Assembly: GCA_012838345.1 (NCBI GenBank)
Contig: DUPK01000038.1
Coordinates: 1-64,000, forward strand
Reading direction: 5' to 3'
Origin: Clostridiales bacterium
Lineage (GTDB): Bacteria > Bacillota > Clostridia > Oscillospirales > Oscillospiraceae
Length of the DNA stretch: 64,000 nt
Both the position numbers and the translations under genes were made by a program. Below the pieces are notes generated by a model. The model was not told the origin of the DNA. It did no database searches and saw only the letters and a list, made by a program, of their open reading frames with translations. The first letter of the stretch is position 1; every line of letters begins with the position of its first letter. Shown in pieces: positions 52,076 to 59,820 of the stretch.

Positions 52076-52267
52076 CTATTCTTCTATTGAGATAACGGAT
52101 ACCGGGCAGCTGTCGCGCGCTTCCTTTGCCGCCTCTATCGAGGACTCGGGAATGGGGTTTACGTAAACCTCGGCGAGCCCGTCATCTGCCATCCTGAAAA
52201 CTTCCGGGCAGGTGGATTCGCATACTCCGCAGGAAATGCATCCGTCTCTATCAATTTTTGCTCTCAT
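52076..52267 (-). CDS. Small 4Fe-4S ferredoxin
   Basis: This 63-residue electron carrier has one classical cluster motif, CISCGVCESTCPE (residues 10-22), and a final cysteine in DSCPVSVI near residue 53, the pattern of a single 4Fe-4S ferredoxin of the Thermotoga/Clostridium small type. AAAGGAAGATGAG precedes the ATG. It ends at a bidirectional terminator. In an anaerobe it could supply electrons to the 2-hydroxyacyl-CoA dehydratase activator, hydrogenase or others; which is not shown. Confidence 0.9.
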   Translation of the reverse strand: MRAKIDRDGCISCGVCESTCPEVFRMADDGLAEVYVNPIPESSIEAAKEARDSCPVSVISIEE

Positions 52268-52316
52268 TACTCATCTTCCTTTCTTTTTATGGCATTTATA
52301 TTCAGTTTGGTGTGCC

Positions 52317-52859
52317 TTATTCCACACCAAATGCCTCGGCCCAGATGTCTATCATAGAGTGCAGCTTATCGTGAACTCCTTGCCCGATGACATTTTCCTC
52401 GTGCTGCTCAAACTTTTCAAACAACAGGTTTTGCTCTTCTTCGCCAAGCACCCTGTCCGCCATTACGAAAAGGACGTTGTTTTCCTTGTCAATGTGGCTG
52501 CGCAGCAAATCGCGGTAGTTTACCGCGGCCTCGTTAAAGCCGCTTAAATCCTTATCGTCAAGGCTGCTGCTCATTTGCGCTATGTAATCCCTGCCCTCGG
52601 CGTGTTCCCGCAGCATAACGCCGACAGGGCCGCCTTCGTTGGGAATTCCCTTGTTGACCAGCTCTTCAAACAGATAGTTTTCTTCCTTGCCGTGGTGACA
52701 TTTGTCGGCGAAAATCTTCAGGAAGTAGAGGACTTCACCGTAATAGTGAAGCATGGTTTCCAAATCGCGTTCACCGGACTGCAGCATCTTGTCAAATATC
52801 TGCAATACAAAGAGAATGGCCTCGTGTTCCTTGCGAAGATCCTGCGTTGCTCTTCCCAT
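52317..52859 (-). CDS. Hemerythrin-like cation-binding protein
   Basis: This 180-residue four-helix protein has a hemerythrin domain (about residues 5-145) with several conserved iron ligands: RKEHEAILFVL, KCHHGKEENYLF, LREHAEGR, LRSHIDKENNVLF. It probably binds a di-iron centre and senses or buffers oxygen, nitric oxide or iron. AGGAGGAG sets ATG at 52859; the longer in-frame extension upstream is unsupported. Such proteins are frequent in clostridia exposed to occasional oxygen. Confidence 0.9.
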   Translation of the reverse strand: MGRATQDLRKEHEAILFVLQIFDKMLQSGERDLETMLHYYGEVLYFLKIFADKCHHGKEENYLFEELVNKGIPNEGGPVGVMLREHAEGRDYIAQMSSSLDDKDLSGFNEAAVNYRDLLRSHIDKENNVLFVMADRVLGEEEQNLLFEKFEQHEENVIGQGVHDKLHSMIDIWAEAFGVE

Positions 52860-53209
52860 TTTAACTCCTCCTAAAACATATTTTCGTACTTTTAGGGCCT
52901 GCACATCCTGCTTTTCGAGTAAAAGGGCTATAAACAACAATCGGTTACAAGATCCACTGCTAAGAGCGATAGATTATGGCCATTTGAAAGCCCGCGCCTT
53001 ACTTAGAATTATCAGCGCGTAAGGAGTGCATTTTTCTCTGTTCTACCGGACACCCCTAGAAATTAATTCATTTTACCACAATCATGTAGACTTTTCCATT
53101 CCTGCGTAAAAATTTTATATTTTTTCCTATTATCCGCGAAGCCACAGTCTAAAACACAAAAAACTTTGCGTAAATCGGTCAGGTTCGTGCAGCATGGCTG
53201 AAGGCAAAA
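52860..53209. other. Intergenic region without recognised gene
   Basis: It should contain the hemerythrin promoter, but I found no clear -35/-10 pair or gene in these 350 bp. Confidence 0.4.
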
Positions 53210-53250
53210 GTAATAAAGCGCCGGAAAGCCATAAGAAGCCCAACCGGCGC
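53205..53250 (-). terminator. Terminator of the cation efflux gene
   Basis: A 7-bp GC stem (53218-53224 with 53244-53250) is followed on the minus strand by a T-rich tail. It lies 55 bp beyond the efflux gene's stop codon. Confidence 0.65.
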
Positions 53251-53304
53251 CTAATTACAAACAAGCAGTTAAAGAATCTTTATCTTTATCATGACGACAG
53301 CGCA

Positions 53305-54234
53305 CTATGAAGGCGAAGCTTCGCTGATTTCATCCTTGGTTTTGTCTTCGTCATATGGGTGCGGGTTTACATGCACCATGCAGTGTTTGCAGTTAGGGAA
53401 GATGCGTTCAATTTCACGGTGAACTCTCTCGGAAATCTCGTGCGCGTCGAAAAGAGACAATTGGGGGTCCGCCGAGATTTCAATGTCAACATAGATCTTC
53501 GAGCCGAAAAGCCGCGTCTTAATATCGTCAATGCCGAGAACCCCCTCCTGGGTGAGGGCAAGGCTTTTGATTTTTTCCACGGTTTCGCTGTCGCAGGAGC
53601 GATCAGTCATTCCGCTTATTGCCTTTGAGAATATGTCGTAGGCCGATTTGATTATGAAAAAGCAAATTACCGTTGCGGCAATGGAGTCGATAATGGGAAA
53701 GGCTATGCGCGCGCCAAGTATTCCGGCAAAGCTGCCCACGGACGAAAGCGCGTCTGAGCGGTGGTGCCAGGCGCTTGCCATAAGCACGGACGAGCTTACC
53801 TTTTTTGCAACGCCTCGCACATACCAGAACATGGCTTCCTTAATAGCAATGGTTACCGCCGCGGCAATGAGCGCAACGGCGCTGGGGACAGGTATTGCAC
53901 CGTAGCTGCCCGAGACAATGAGCGAAAGCCCTTTGTAGCCTATGCCTATTCCCGTTGCAGCGATAAGCGCCGCCATGATAATGGCGGCGACGCACTCCAG
54001 CCGCTCGTGCCCGTAAGGGTGGTCGCTGTCCGTCGCTTTTGCGGAGGCCTTAATGCCCACAATCACAAAGAGGGAGCTGAGTATGTCCGAGAGCCCTTCG
54101 ACAGCGTCGGATACCATGGCCGCGGAATTTCCCAGAAAGCCCGCTATAAACTTAAAGGCGGTCAACAGGACGTTTACTGCTATGGTGCCCCATGTCACCC
54201 TTAAAGCTCTTTTTTCATTGCTGTCCTTAACCAT
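53305..54234 (-). CDS. Cation diffusion facilitator family efflux transporter
   Basis: This 309-residue membrane pump exports divalent metal ions in exchange for protons. Six hydrophobic segments span about residues 10-205. The transport-site motifs SDAVEGLSDILS (near residue 41) and WHHRSDALSSVGS (near 156), and HPYGHERLE (near 72), match the CDF family. The C-terminal cytoplasmic domain (about 210-300) has metal-binding histidines. A NiCo riboswitch upstream makes nickel or cobalt the likely inducer and cargo. AAAGGAAG precedes ATG 54234. FieF or MntE-type alternatives cannot be excluded by protein sequence. Confidence 0.93.
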   Translation of the reverse strand: MVKDSNEKRALRVTWGTIAVNVLLTAFKFIAGFLGNSAAMVSDAVEGLSDILSSLFVIVGIKASAKATDSDHPYGHERLECVAAIIMAALIAATGIGIGYKGLSLIVSGSYGAIPVPSAVALIAAAVTIAIKEAMFWYVRGVAKKVSSSVLMASAWHHRSDALSSVGSFAGILGARIAFPIIDSIAATVICFFIIKSAYDIFSKAISGMTDRSCDSETVEKIKSLALTQEGVLGIDDIKTRLFGSKIYVDIEISADPQLSLFDAHEISERVHREIERIFPNCKHCMVHVNPHPYDEDKTKDEISEASPS

Positions 54235-54261
54235 TTATTCTTCCTTTCTCCCGGAGAGTAT

Positions 54262-54360
54262 AAAAAATCCGCGGGACTTTATTGCACTGTCCCGCAGATG
54301 TCAAGGTTAACTCTGCTGCCGCAAAGGCGGCCCGGCTCAAAGCCTGCTCAGTATGTTCTG
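54262..54360 (-). promoter_or_regulatory. NiCo (czcD) riboswitch with intrinsic terminator
   Basis: On the minus strand the leader reads ACTGAGCAGGC (54352-54342), then GAGCCGGGC, a GC hairpin arm, CAGAG, CATCTGCGGGACAGT (ending at 54286), the conserved segments of the NiCo riboswitch as I remember it. The outer ACTG...CAGT pair forms P1. The final GCGGGAC (54295-54289) can instead pair with GTCCCGC (54277-54271) and is followed by a T-run (54267-54262), giving a terminator. Metal binding would favour the aptamer and transcription of the efflux pump. Confidence 0.85.
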
Positions 54361-54398
54361 TTGTACTATGTAATTAAATATATTTTACTGCTAATTAT

Positions 54399-54428
54399 AT
54401 TATATTCTGTTTTATGCTAATATGTCAA
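54399..54428 (-). promoter_or_regulatory. Promoter of the NiCo riboswitch / efflux unit
   Basis: On the minus strand, TTGACA (54428-54423), 18 bp, then TATAAT (54404-54399). The leader of about 158 nt matches a riboswitch. Confidence 0.75.
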
Positions 54429-54432
54429 TTGC

Positions 54433-54942
54433 TTAAGGCCTGAGTTCAATAATTTCCAGGCCCTGCCTAACAGCGTAGTCTATCGTCTGTTTTGTCCCGC
54501 CGTAGCCGCCGTCGTATACCGCGACCAGAACTGAGGAGCTATCGACCATATAGCGGTTTCTCTTTTGCATGCAGTCGTCGGTGTACCCATGCTGTATGAC
54601 AGTCTCGAAATCGCATTGGTGCACCAGATAGTTATAGCGCCTGCGCTCGCGCTTGCCCCAGAGCTTTGTCTGCTCCTCGCAGGGGATGGCCGCCTCAAGC
54701 GACACTTCCTTGTGCTCGGCCCGAAGCCTTATAACCGCCTCGCAAAAGTACATATCGCAGCCGACGGCCATGCCGCAGATGAAATGCCTTATTCCCGCCC
54801 TGTAAAGGGCCTCGACTATATCATAAAGTTTTTCCTTTAGAGAAAGACAGCGCTCGTCGTTGTGGTTGCTGCCCCAGGGGAGCTTCGAACTCCGGTGTCC
54901 GGTGAAGCAGCAGGTAATTTCCCGGCTTTTTTTGGGCGTCAT
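54433..54942 (-). CDS. SLOG-superfamily (YpsA/DUF1273-like) protein
   Basis: This 169-residue cytoplasmic Rossmann-type protein shows FTGHRSSKLPWG near residue 13, a family hallmark, then GMAVGCDMYFCEAV near 57 and DGGYGGTKQTIDYA near 143. SLOG proteins bind nucleotides; YpsA itself affects cell division and filamentation in Bacillus. A weak ribosome binding site (GGAGGTGCGAG) precedes the ATG. Its stop lies 5 bp before the -35 of the efflux unit, which shares its orientation, so some read-through is possible. Confidence 0.85.
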   Translation of the reverse strand: MTPKKSREITCCFTGHRSSKLPWGSNHNDERCLSLKEKLYDIVEALYRAGIRHFICGMAVGCDMYFCEAVIRLRAEHKEVSLEAAIPCEEQTKLWGKRERRRYNYLVHQCDFETVIQHGYTDDCMQKRNRYMVDSSSVLVAVYDGGYGGTKQTIDYAVRQGLEIIELRP

Positions 54943-55054
54943 CTCGCACCTCCGAAACTTGCGGCTTTAATAGTAAACGGCTGCAACGCTGCCGCTGAAT
55001 AATCTAATTGCCAGCATTATACAACATCGAACATATGTTTGTCAAAACAATGAC

Positions 55055-55082
55055 TTGATTTTTTTATAAACTGTGCTATAAT
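55055..55082 (+). promoter_or_regulatory. ribU promoter
   Basis: TTGATT (55055-55060), 16 bp, then TATAAT (55077-55082). It starts transcription about 15 nt before the FMN aptamer. Confidence 0.65.
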
Positions 55083-55104
55083 GCATTAGAACCGAATAAG
55101 GCAT

Positions 55105-55284
55105 GTCTTCGGGGCAAGGTGAAAGTCCTTACCGGCAGTTAAAGTCTGCGAGCGGTTATCCGCAGGAATCGGTGAAATTCCGATACCGACAGTTAGAGTC
55201 TGGATGGGAGAAGACGCTGCTAATGTAATGCATTTTTCTTTTTGCTTGCATTGTTGCGCCCGAGAAGCCATGCTTTTCGGGCGC
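55105..55284 (+). promoter_or_regulatory. FMN riboswitch (RFN element) with downstream hairpin
   Basis: The aptamer (55105-55215) opens GTCTTCGGGGCAAGG, has the typical GAAAGTCCTTACCGGC, GCGAGCGG..CCGC and GGTGAAATTCCGATACCGACAG segments (each cited in part), and closes GGGAGAAGAC. The six outer bases pair (55105-55110 with 55210-55215). A GC-rich hairpin (55256-55265 with 55275-55284) 40 nt downstream is the likely expression platform: FMN would favour it and stop transcription or initiation of ribU. Confidence 0.97.
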
Positions 55285-55308
55285 TATTAATTTCAAGGAG
55301 GAAGAATT

Positions 55309-55959
55309 ATGCGTTTGGACACGAAGAAAATCACCGTCATAGCGATGTTTTGTGCCATTGCCTATGTCATCGTGGTTTTTGTCAGGATTCCGGTGGTTAT
55401 GTTTTTAAAGTACGAGCCGAAGGATGTCATTATAACTATCGGTGCTTTTATGATGGGGCCTTTTACCGGCTTTGTAATATCGCTTATCGTTTCACTCGTC
55501 GAGATGTTCACGATAAGCGACACGGGGGTTATAGGATTCCTGATGAACGTCATATCGACCTGTGCCTTTACCTGCACAGCGGCCTTTATTTACAAGAAAA
55601 ACCATACCATGAAAGGGGCGGCGTTAGGTCTTTTTGCGGGACTTGTGGTTATGACGCTCTCTATGCTGCTTTGGAATTACTTAATCACTCCGCTTTATCT
55701 AGGCGTCTCCCGTTCCGATGTCGTGAAAATCCTTGTTCCCGCGATTTTACCGTTTAACCTGTTAAAGGCGGGTATAAACATGGCGCTGACAATCCTGCTG
55801 TATAAGCCGGTCGTCACCGCACTTCGCAAGGCCTGTCTCCTGCCCCCGTCAGAAACCGGGGCTAATAAGAGAAAGCTAAACCCAGGTTTTATGATTTTTG
55901 CCCTGGCCTTACTTGCAACATGCGTACTTAGTATCCTTGCGATGAGAGGTATAATATAG
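55309..55959 (+). CDS. ribU: Riboflavin ECF-transporter substrate-binding (S) component
   Basis: This 216-residue integral membrane protein has about six hydrophobic segments and fits the RibU family: MFCAIAYVIVVFVRIPV near residue 13, LKYEPKDVIITIGAFMMGP near 35-52 (typical of RibU) and LNVISTCAF. It captures riboflavin outside and works with a shared EcfA/A'/T module encoded elsewhere. The FMN riboswitch directly upstream confirms the identity. AAGGAGGAAG at 55296-55305 supports the ATG. It ends at a perfect terminator. Confidence 0.96.
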   Translation: MRLDTKKITVIAMFCAIAYVIVVFVRIPVVMFLKYEPKDVIITIGAFMMGPFTGFVISLIVSLVEMFTISDTGVIGFLMNVISTCAFTCTAAFIYKKNHTMKGAALGLFAGLVVMTLSMLLWNYLITPLYLGVSRSDVVKILVPAILPFNLLKAGINMALTILLYKPVVTALRKACLLPPSETGANKRKLNPGFMIFALALLATCVLSILAMRGII

Positions 55960-55960
55960 A

Positions 55961-55996
55961 AAAACGTCCGCAGCATACTGCTGCGGACGTTTTTTC
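55961..55996. terminator. Bidirectional terminator between ribU and the lipoprotein gene
   Basis: A perfect 15-bp stem (55961-55975 with 55979-55993) closed by TAC is flanked by an A-run and a T-run, so it can end transcription from both strands. It overlaps the final codons of the minus-strand gene. Confidence 0.92.
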
Positions 55997-56219
55997 AGCG
56001 TACCGGCGTAGTGTCGATGTTTCCCCTTGGAGTTACGTATCCGTCGTAGGGTACGTTGTCATCCATGCCATAGCCCGGAGGGCCGGGTTGGGTTAAATCA
56101 AAATCGGTGTCCGGTCTCGCTGTCGGATAGGGAGTCGTTCTTGTCGCTGTTACCGCGCAGCCGGCGAAGGTCGCAGCAAGTATAATTGCGGCTAATATAC
56201 AAGCAAATAAGCGGTTCAT
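55995..56219 (-). CDS. Small proline-rich lipoprotein
   Basis: This 74-residue protein has a signal peptide with lipobox FAGC (C21), so the mature part of about 54 residues would be membrane anchored outside the cell. The rest is rich in threonine, proline, glycine and aspartate and looks unstructured. No family was recognised. AGGAGG sets ATG at 56219; the longer in-frame extension has no signal-peptide sense. Function unknown. Confidence 0.75.
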   Translation of the reverse strand: MNRLFACILAAIILAATFAGCAVTATRTTPYPTARPDTDFDLTQPGPPGYGMDDNVPYDGYVTPRGNIDTTPVR

Positions 56220-56397
56220 GATTTTCCTCCTGTACTTGCTATAAATGGATTTGCGCAAATCTAGTATTAGCTCATTTGTGTTTTTTATGTCATGAAAATC
56301 GTTGCAAAAATTGCTAATATGAAGTAAAATACTTATATATATCATAACTTTTGGTAATATATATCACGACTATTAAGTATAAGGAGGAATATACAAC

Positions 56398-56934
56398 ATG
56401 GCACAACTCAAAGGAAGCAAAACAGAGGCTAATCTTGCGTATGCTTTTGCAGGGGAAGCACAGGCAAGAACAAAGTACACCTACTACGCAAGCCAGGCTA
56501 AGAAGGAAGGCTATGAGCAAATATCCGCCATTTTCCTGGAGACCGCTGAAAACGAGAAAGAACACGCGAAGCTTTGGTTTAAGCTGATTCACGGGATAGG
56601 CACTACGGCCGAAAACCTCAAAGACGCCGCCGAGGGTGAGCACGAAGAGTGGAGCAAGATGTACAAGGAATTTGCCGAGATCGCCCGTGAGGAAGGTTTC
56701 CTCGACATCGCGGAGCAGTTCGAGGGAGTGGCAAAGGTTGAGAAGGCGCACGAGGAGCGCTATCTCACGCTGCTGAAAAACCTTGAAGAGGGCAAGGTCT
56801 TCAAAAAGGACGAGGAAACAGTCTGGAAATGCCGCAACTGCGGACATCTCCACTACGGCAATGAGGCTCCTGAAACCTGCCCCGTTTGCGCACATCCCAG
56901 AGCATATTTCGAGCTGCACGCCGCCAATTATTAA
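56398..56934 (+). CDS. rbr: Rubrerythrin
   Basis: This 178-residue peroxide reductase of anaerobes has an N-terminal ferritin-like di-iron domain (about 1-135) with the ligands in EAQARTKYTYYA and ENEKEHAKLWF, and in EEGFLDIAEQFEGVAKVEKAHEERY (cores EGVAKVEKAHEE), and a C-terminal rubredoxin domain with CRNCGH and CPVCAH (about 144-165) holding one Fe(Cys)4. It reduces hydrogen peroxide to water. AAGGAGG precedes the ATG. It is followed 9 bp later by uridine phosphorylase, so the two may be co-transcribed. Confidence 0.95.
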   Translation: MAQLKGSKTEANLAYAFAGEAQARTKYTYYASQAKKEGYEQISAIFLETAENEKEHAKLWFKLIHGIGTTAENLKDAAEGEHEEWSKMYKEFAEIAREEGFLDIAEQFEGVAKVEKAHEERYLTLLKNLEEGKVFKKDEETVWKCRNCGHLHYGNEAPETCPVCAHPRAYFELHAANY

Positions 56935-56943
56935 TAATGCAAA

Positions 56944-57735
56944 ATGGTCAAGAAGATGGAATACAGAACCGTCCAGTACCATATAGCCTGCAAGATGGAC
57001 GATGTGGGGAGCTATGTCCTCCTGCCCGGCGACCCGGGGCGCTGCGAGGCAATAGCCGCATACTTTGACGATGCTCGCAGGATCGCCCAGAACCGTGAAT
57101 TTACGACTTACACGGGCACCCTCTGCGGCGAAAAGGTCTCGGTCGTGTCCACCGGAATAGGCGGACCGTCCGCGGCGATTGCCTTAGAGGAGCTAGTAGC
57201 GTTAGGCGCCCATACGTTTATTCGTGTTGGGACCTGCGGAGGCATAGATCTGACGGTAAAGGCCGGGGATATAGTGGTTGCAACGGGTGCGATACGCCAC
57301 GAGGGGACAAGCCGTGAGTACGCCCCGATAGAGTACCCGGCGGTCGCAGACTTCGAGGTTCTCTGCGAGCTTGTCGGAGCCGCAAAGTCTTTAGGCTATA
57401 CCTGCCATGCGGGCGTTGTGCATTGCAAGGACTCGTTTTACGGGCAACACGCGCCCAAGCGCATGCCCGTCTCCTCCGAGCTTCTTTACAAGTGGGAAGC
57501 ATGGAAGAGACTCGGTGTTCTGGCCAGCGAAATGGAGTCTGCTGCGCTCTTTGTTGCGGCCGCGGCTCTCCGTGTGCGCTGCGGCGCGGTTTTCCACACG
57601 GTATGGAACCAGGAGCGCAGAAACGCGGGAATGGACGAAAAGGAAAACCATAACACCGACTCAGTTATAAAAGTCGGCGTGGAGGCCATAAAGCGGCTTA
57701 TAGAGGCCGACAGGGCAAAGGCAAACAATAAATAA
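56944..57735 (+). CDS. udp: Uridine phosphorylase
   Basis: This 263-residue enzyme of the PNP/UDP family cleaves uridine with phosphate. Visible family motifs are [17 protein letters not shown] near residue 25, [17 protein letters not shown] near 68, [12 protein letters not shown] near 93 and the substrate-binding EMESAALF near 197. The start at ATG 56944 lacks a good ribosome site; ATG 56956 is an alternative. Only 9 bp follow rbr, so read-through translation is possible. A strong terminator follows. Other purine/pyrimidine phosphorylases are possible but the length and motif EMESA fit Udp well. Confidence 0.9.
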   Translation: MVKKMEYRTVQYHIACKMDDVGSYVLLPGDPGRCEAIAAYFDDARRIAQNREFTTYTGTLCGEKVSVVSTGIGGPSAAIALEELVALGAHTFIRVGTCGGIDLTVKAGDIVVATGAIRHEGTSREYAPIEYPAVADFEVLCELVGAAKSLGYTCHAGVVHCKDSFYGQHAPKRMPVSSELLYKWEAWKRLGVLASEMESAALFVAAAALRVRCGAVFHTVWNQERRNAGMDEKENHNTDSVIKVGVEAIKRLIEADRAKANNK

Positions 57736-57743
57736 GCGTTAGG

Positions 57744-57786
57744 AAAAGGGCTTGCCGTTTTGTAAGATTCGGCAAGCCCTTTTAAT
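57744..57786 (+). terminator. Terminator after uridine phosphorylase
   Basis: A perfect 14-bp stem (57744-57757 with 57770-57783) precedes AATT; the run of T is inside the right arm. Confidence 0.85.
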
Positions 57787-57973
57787 TCTGCGGCGGGGGG
57801 TTACGGGCAGATATGATGGGCAGGGTGATTATTCAAAAGCCCAAACAAAATAGACAAGGGCAGAAATCTAGAGATAACCATTGTATTGTGACTAGAATTT
57901 GCTATACTTAATAAATGTTGGTAAAAGACGAATCACCGGAGTGACCCTGAGCAAGCCGGCATGGGGGGTTAAT

Positions 57974-58868
57974 ATGAAAAAGCGAATACTTGCCGCAGTA
58001 ATGATATTTATTCTGCTTATACCCTTTATTAACACGAAGGCTTCGGCTGATAGCGCTCCTAAGCCGTCCGTTGTTGTGAAAATTAAGGAGCTTGAGAATG
58101 AAAACTATTACGTGACCCTGCTATCAGAAAAGGAAAGCACCGGCCCTTGGAGTAGCAGTAAAGACTACTATCCCGTATACGGAAGCAGGGAAATCTGGGA
58201 GAAATTCAACTCGTACTCCGATTCTGATGGCTACTATTTTGTTGGTTATTTTTCGGACTGCTCCAAAAATGATACTTTTAGATGTACTAGTACCCGCCGC
58301 GCAGGTTCAAAATCCTCATCTACTTTCCCGAGTACGACCGCTTTGTCGTGAGCGCCGAGAGCTATGAGCGCTATGCATTTGACAGCTACTATACGGTTGA
58401 CGCGAGCAAGCTTGACATAAACTTCGTTTCGCCCTCGGGGGAGAGCCTGAGGGTCAAGCGTACATACGATTTTTCATGGGAGGTTTTCTCCCTGCTTTGC
58501 AGAACGGCCGGAACTATCGCCGTTGAGCTGCTTGTTGCCCTGCTGTTTAAGATTAAAGGCAAAAGACTGATTAAGATAATATTCTAACCAATATCGCGAC
58601 CCAGATTGTACTGAACCTGCTGCTTAATACTATTAATTATTATCGGGGTCTCGTCGCCTCTATCCTGAGCTATGTTTTGATGGAGATTGTCGTCTTCATT
58701 TTTGAAGGCATTGTTTATTCAAAACTCCTTACCCGAGGCGAGGCGCCTGTAAGCTAAGACCTTGCCTGGGAATATGCTTTAAAGGCCAATTTTTATTCCT
58801 TAGTCGCAGGCATGCTTATCGTAAAAATCATGCCGGGCATTTTCTGGTTTAACGAAAGCCTAAATTAA
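57974..58868 (+). pseudogene. Broken membrane protein gene (three lesions)
   Basis: The original protein started at ATG 57974 with a signal peptide, then a soluble region (YYVTLLSEKESTGPWSSS) and several C-terminal hydrophobic segments. A 1-base loss near 58283 shifts the frame (TFRC is followed in another frame by RFKILIYFPEYDRFVV); a second near 58583 shifts again (KIIF into LTNIATQIVLNLLLN); a TAA near 58757 then interrupts the last frame, which runs on to 58868. The family occurs in other Clostridia as one open frame of about 290 residues; its function is unknown to me. It is inactive here unless the sequence has errors. Confidence 0.8.
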
Positions 58869-58873
58869 AACTG

Positions 58874-58909
58874 GGCCTGCCGCCTGTGTTACACGCGGCG
58901 GGCCTTCTT
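58874..58909 (+). terminator. Hairpin after the membrane-protein pseudogene
   Basis: A 10-bp GC-rich stem with one G-T pair (58874-58883 with 58895-58904) is followed by TTCTT. Confidence 0.65.
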
Positions 58910-59117
58910 ACGCTTGGACTTTTATTAAACAGCTCGAATACCCACACTAAAGAATGACTAGAAATGCCCGCTCAATCTAAATTTATTACATATATTTTAT
59001 ACAATATTAAGTAATATTCTGCCAAAGTACTTGATTTATAAAGTCAAACGGCAATATAATAATGAACTATGAGATGGAATTTTTTCCATTCCATAATCAT
59101 TACGGAGAGGGAAAAAC

Positions 59118-59819
59118 ATGCTGAGTGTAAAAAGTGTAACCAAGCTGTACGGAAAGACTATCGCCAACAAAGATATATCCTTTGAAATCGACGACGGCCA
59201 GATAGCAATACTCCTCGGCCCGAACGGCGCCGGAAAGTCAACCTTAATAAAATGCATAGCGGGTCTTCTCCGCTTTAAGGGGGAGATACGCATAGACGGC
59301 CATGACAACAAGTCGATAGAGGCAAAGCGTCTGCTTGGCTATATACCCGAGATGCCCGCGATTTATGACCTGCTCACGGTGGCCGAACATCTTGAGTTTA
59401 TTCGAAGGGCCTACAGGATGGAGGACGACGGGTACGCTCAGACATTGCTCGAGAGGCTTGAGCTTTGGGACAAGAAGGATAAGCTCGGCAAGGAGCTCTC
59501 CAAAGGAATGCAGCAGAAGCTGTCAATCTGCTGCGCTCTGGCACATAGGCCGAAGGTGATTATATTTGACGAGCCGCTGGTCGGGCTTGACCCCCACGCA
59601 ATCAAGGAGCTTAAAAAAATGTTCCGCGAACTGAAGGCGGAAGGGGCAACTTTGCTTATTTCGACGCATATCATAGACAGCGTCGAGGACTACTGGGACG
59701 TCACGCACATAATGACCAACGGCAGCATTGCGGCAACAAAGTACAACAGGCCTGACGACGACAAGACCCAGAGCCTGGAGGAGCTCTTCTTCAGCATTAC
59801 GGAAGGGGTGACTCAGTAA
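59118..59819 (+). CDS. ABC transporter ATP-binding protein
   Basis: This 233-residue ATPase has a complete nucleotide-binding domain: Walker A GPNGAGKST near residue 35, Q-loop region GYIPEMPAIYD near 75, signature LSKGMQQKL near 130 and Walker B VIIFDEPL near 152, with the switch histidine in ISTHIID. It is closest in layout to export-type ABC2 ATPases. GGAGAGG supports the ATG. The next gene begins 1 bp after its stop and encodes the permease, so they form one transporter. Cargo unknown. Confidence 0.92.
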   Translation: MLSVKSVTKLYGKTIANKDISFEIDDGQIAILLGPNGAGKSTLIKCIAGLLRFKGEIRIDGHDNKSIEAKRLLGYIPEMPAIYDLLTVAEHLEFIRRAYRMEDDGYAQTLLERLELWDKKDKLGKELSKGMQQKLSICCALAHRPKVIIFDEPLVGLDPHAIKELKKMFRELKAEGATLLISTHIIDSVEDYWDVTHIMTNGSIAATKYNRPDDDKTQSLEELFFSITEGVTQ

Positions 59820-59820
59820 G

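Noticed and set aside
53305-54234. yybP-ykoY manganese riboswitch considered for the efflux gene
   Set aside because: The leader segments fit the NiCo riboswitch closely and lack the conserved loops of the manganese class.
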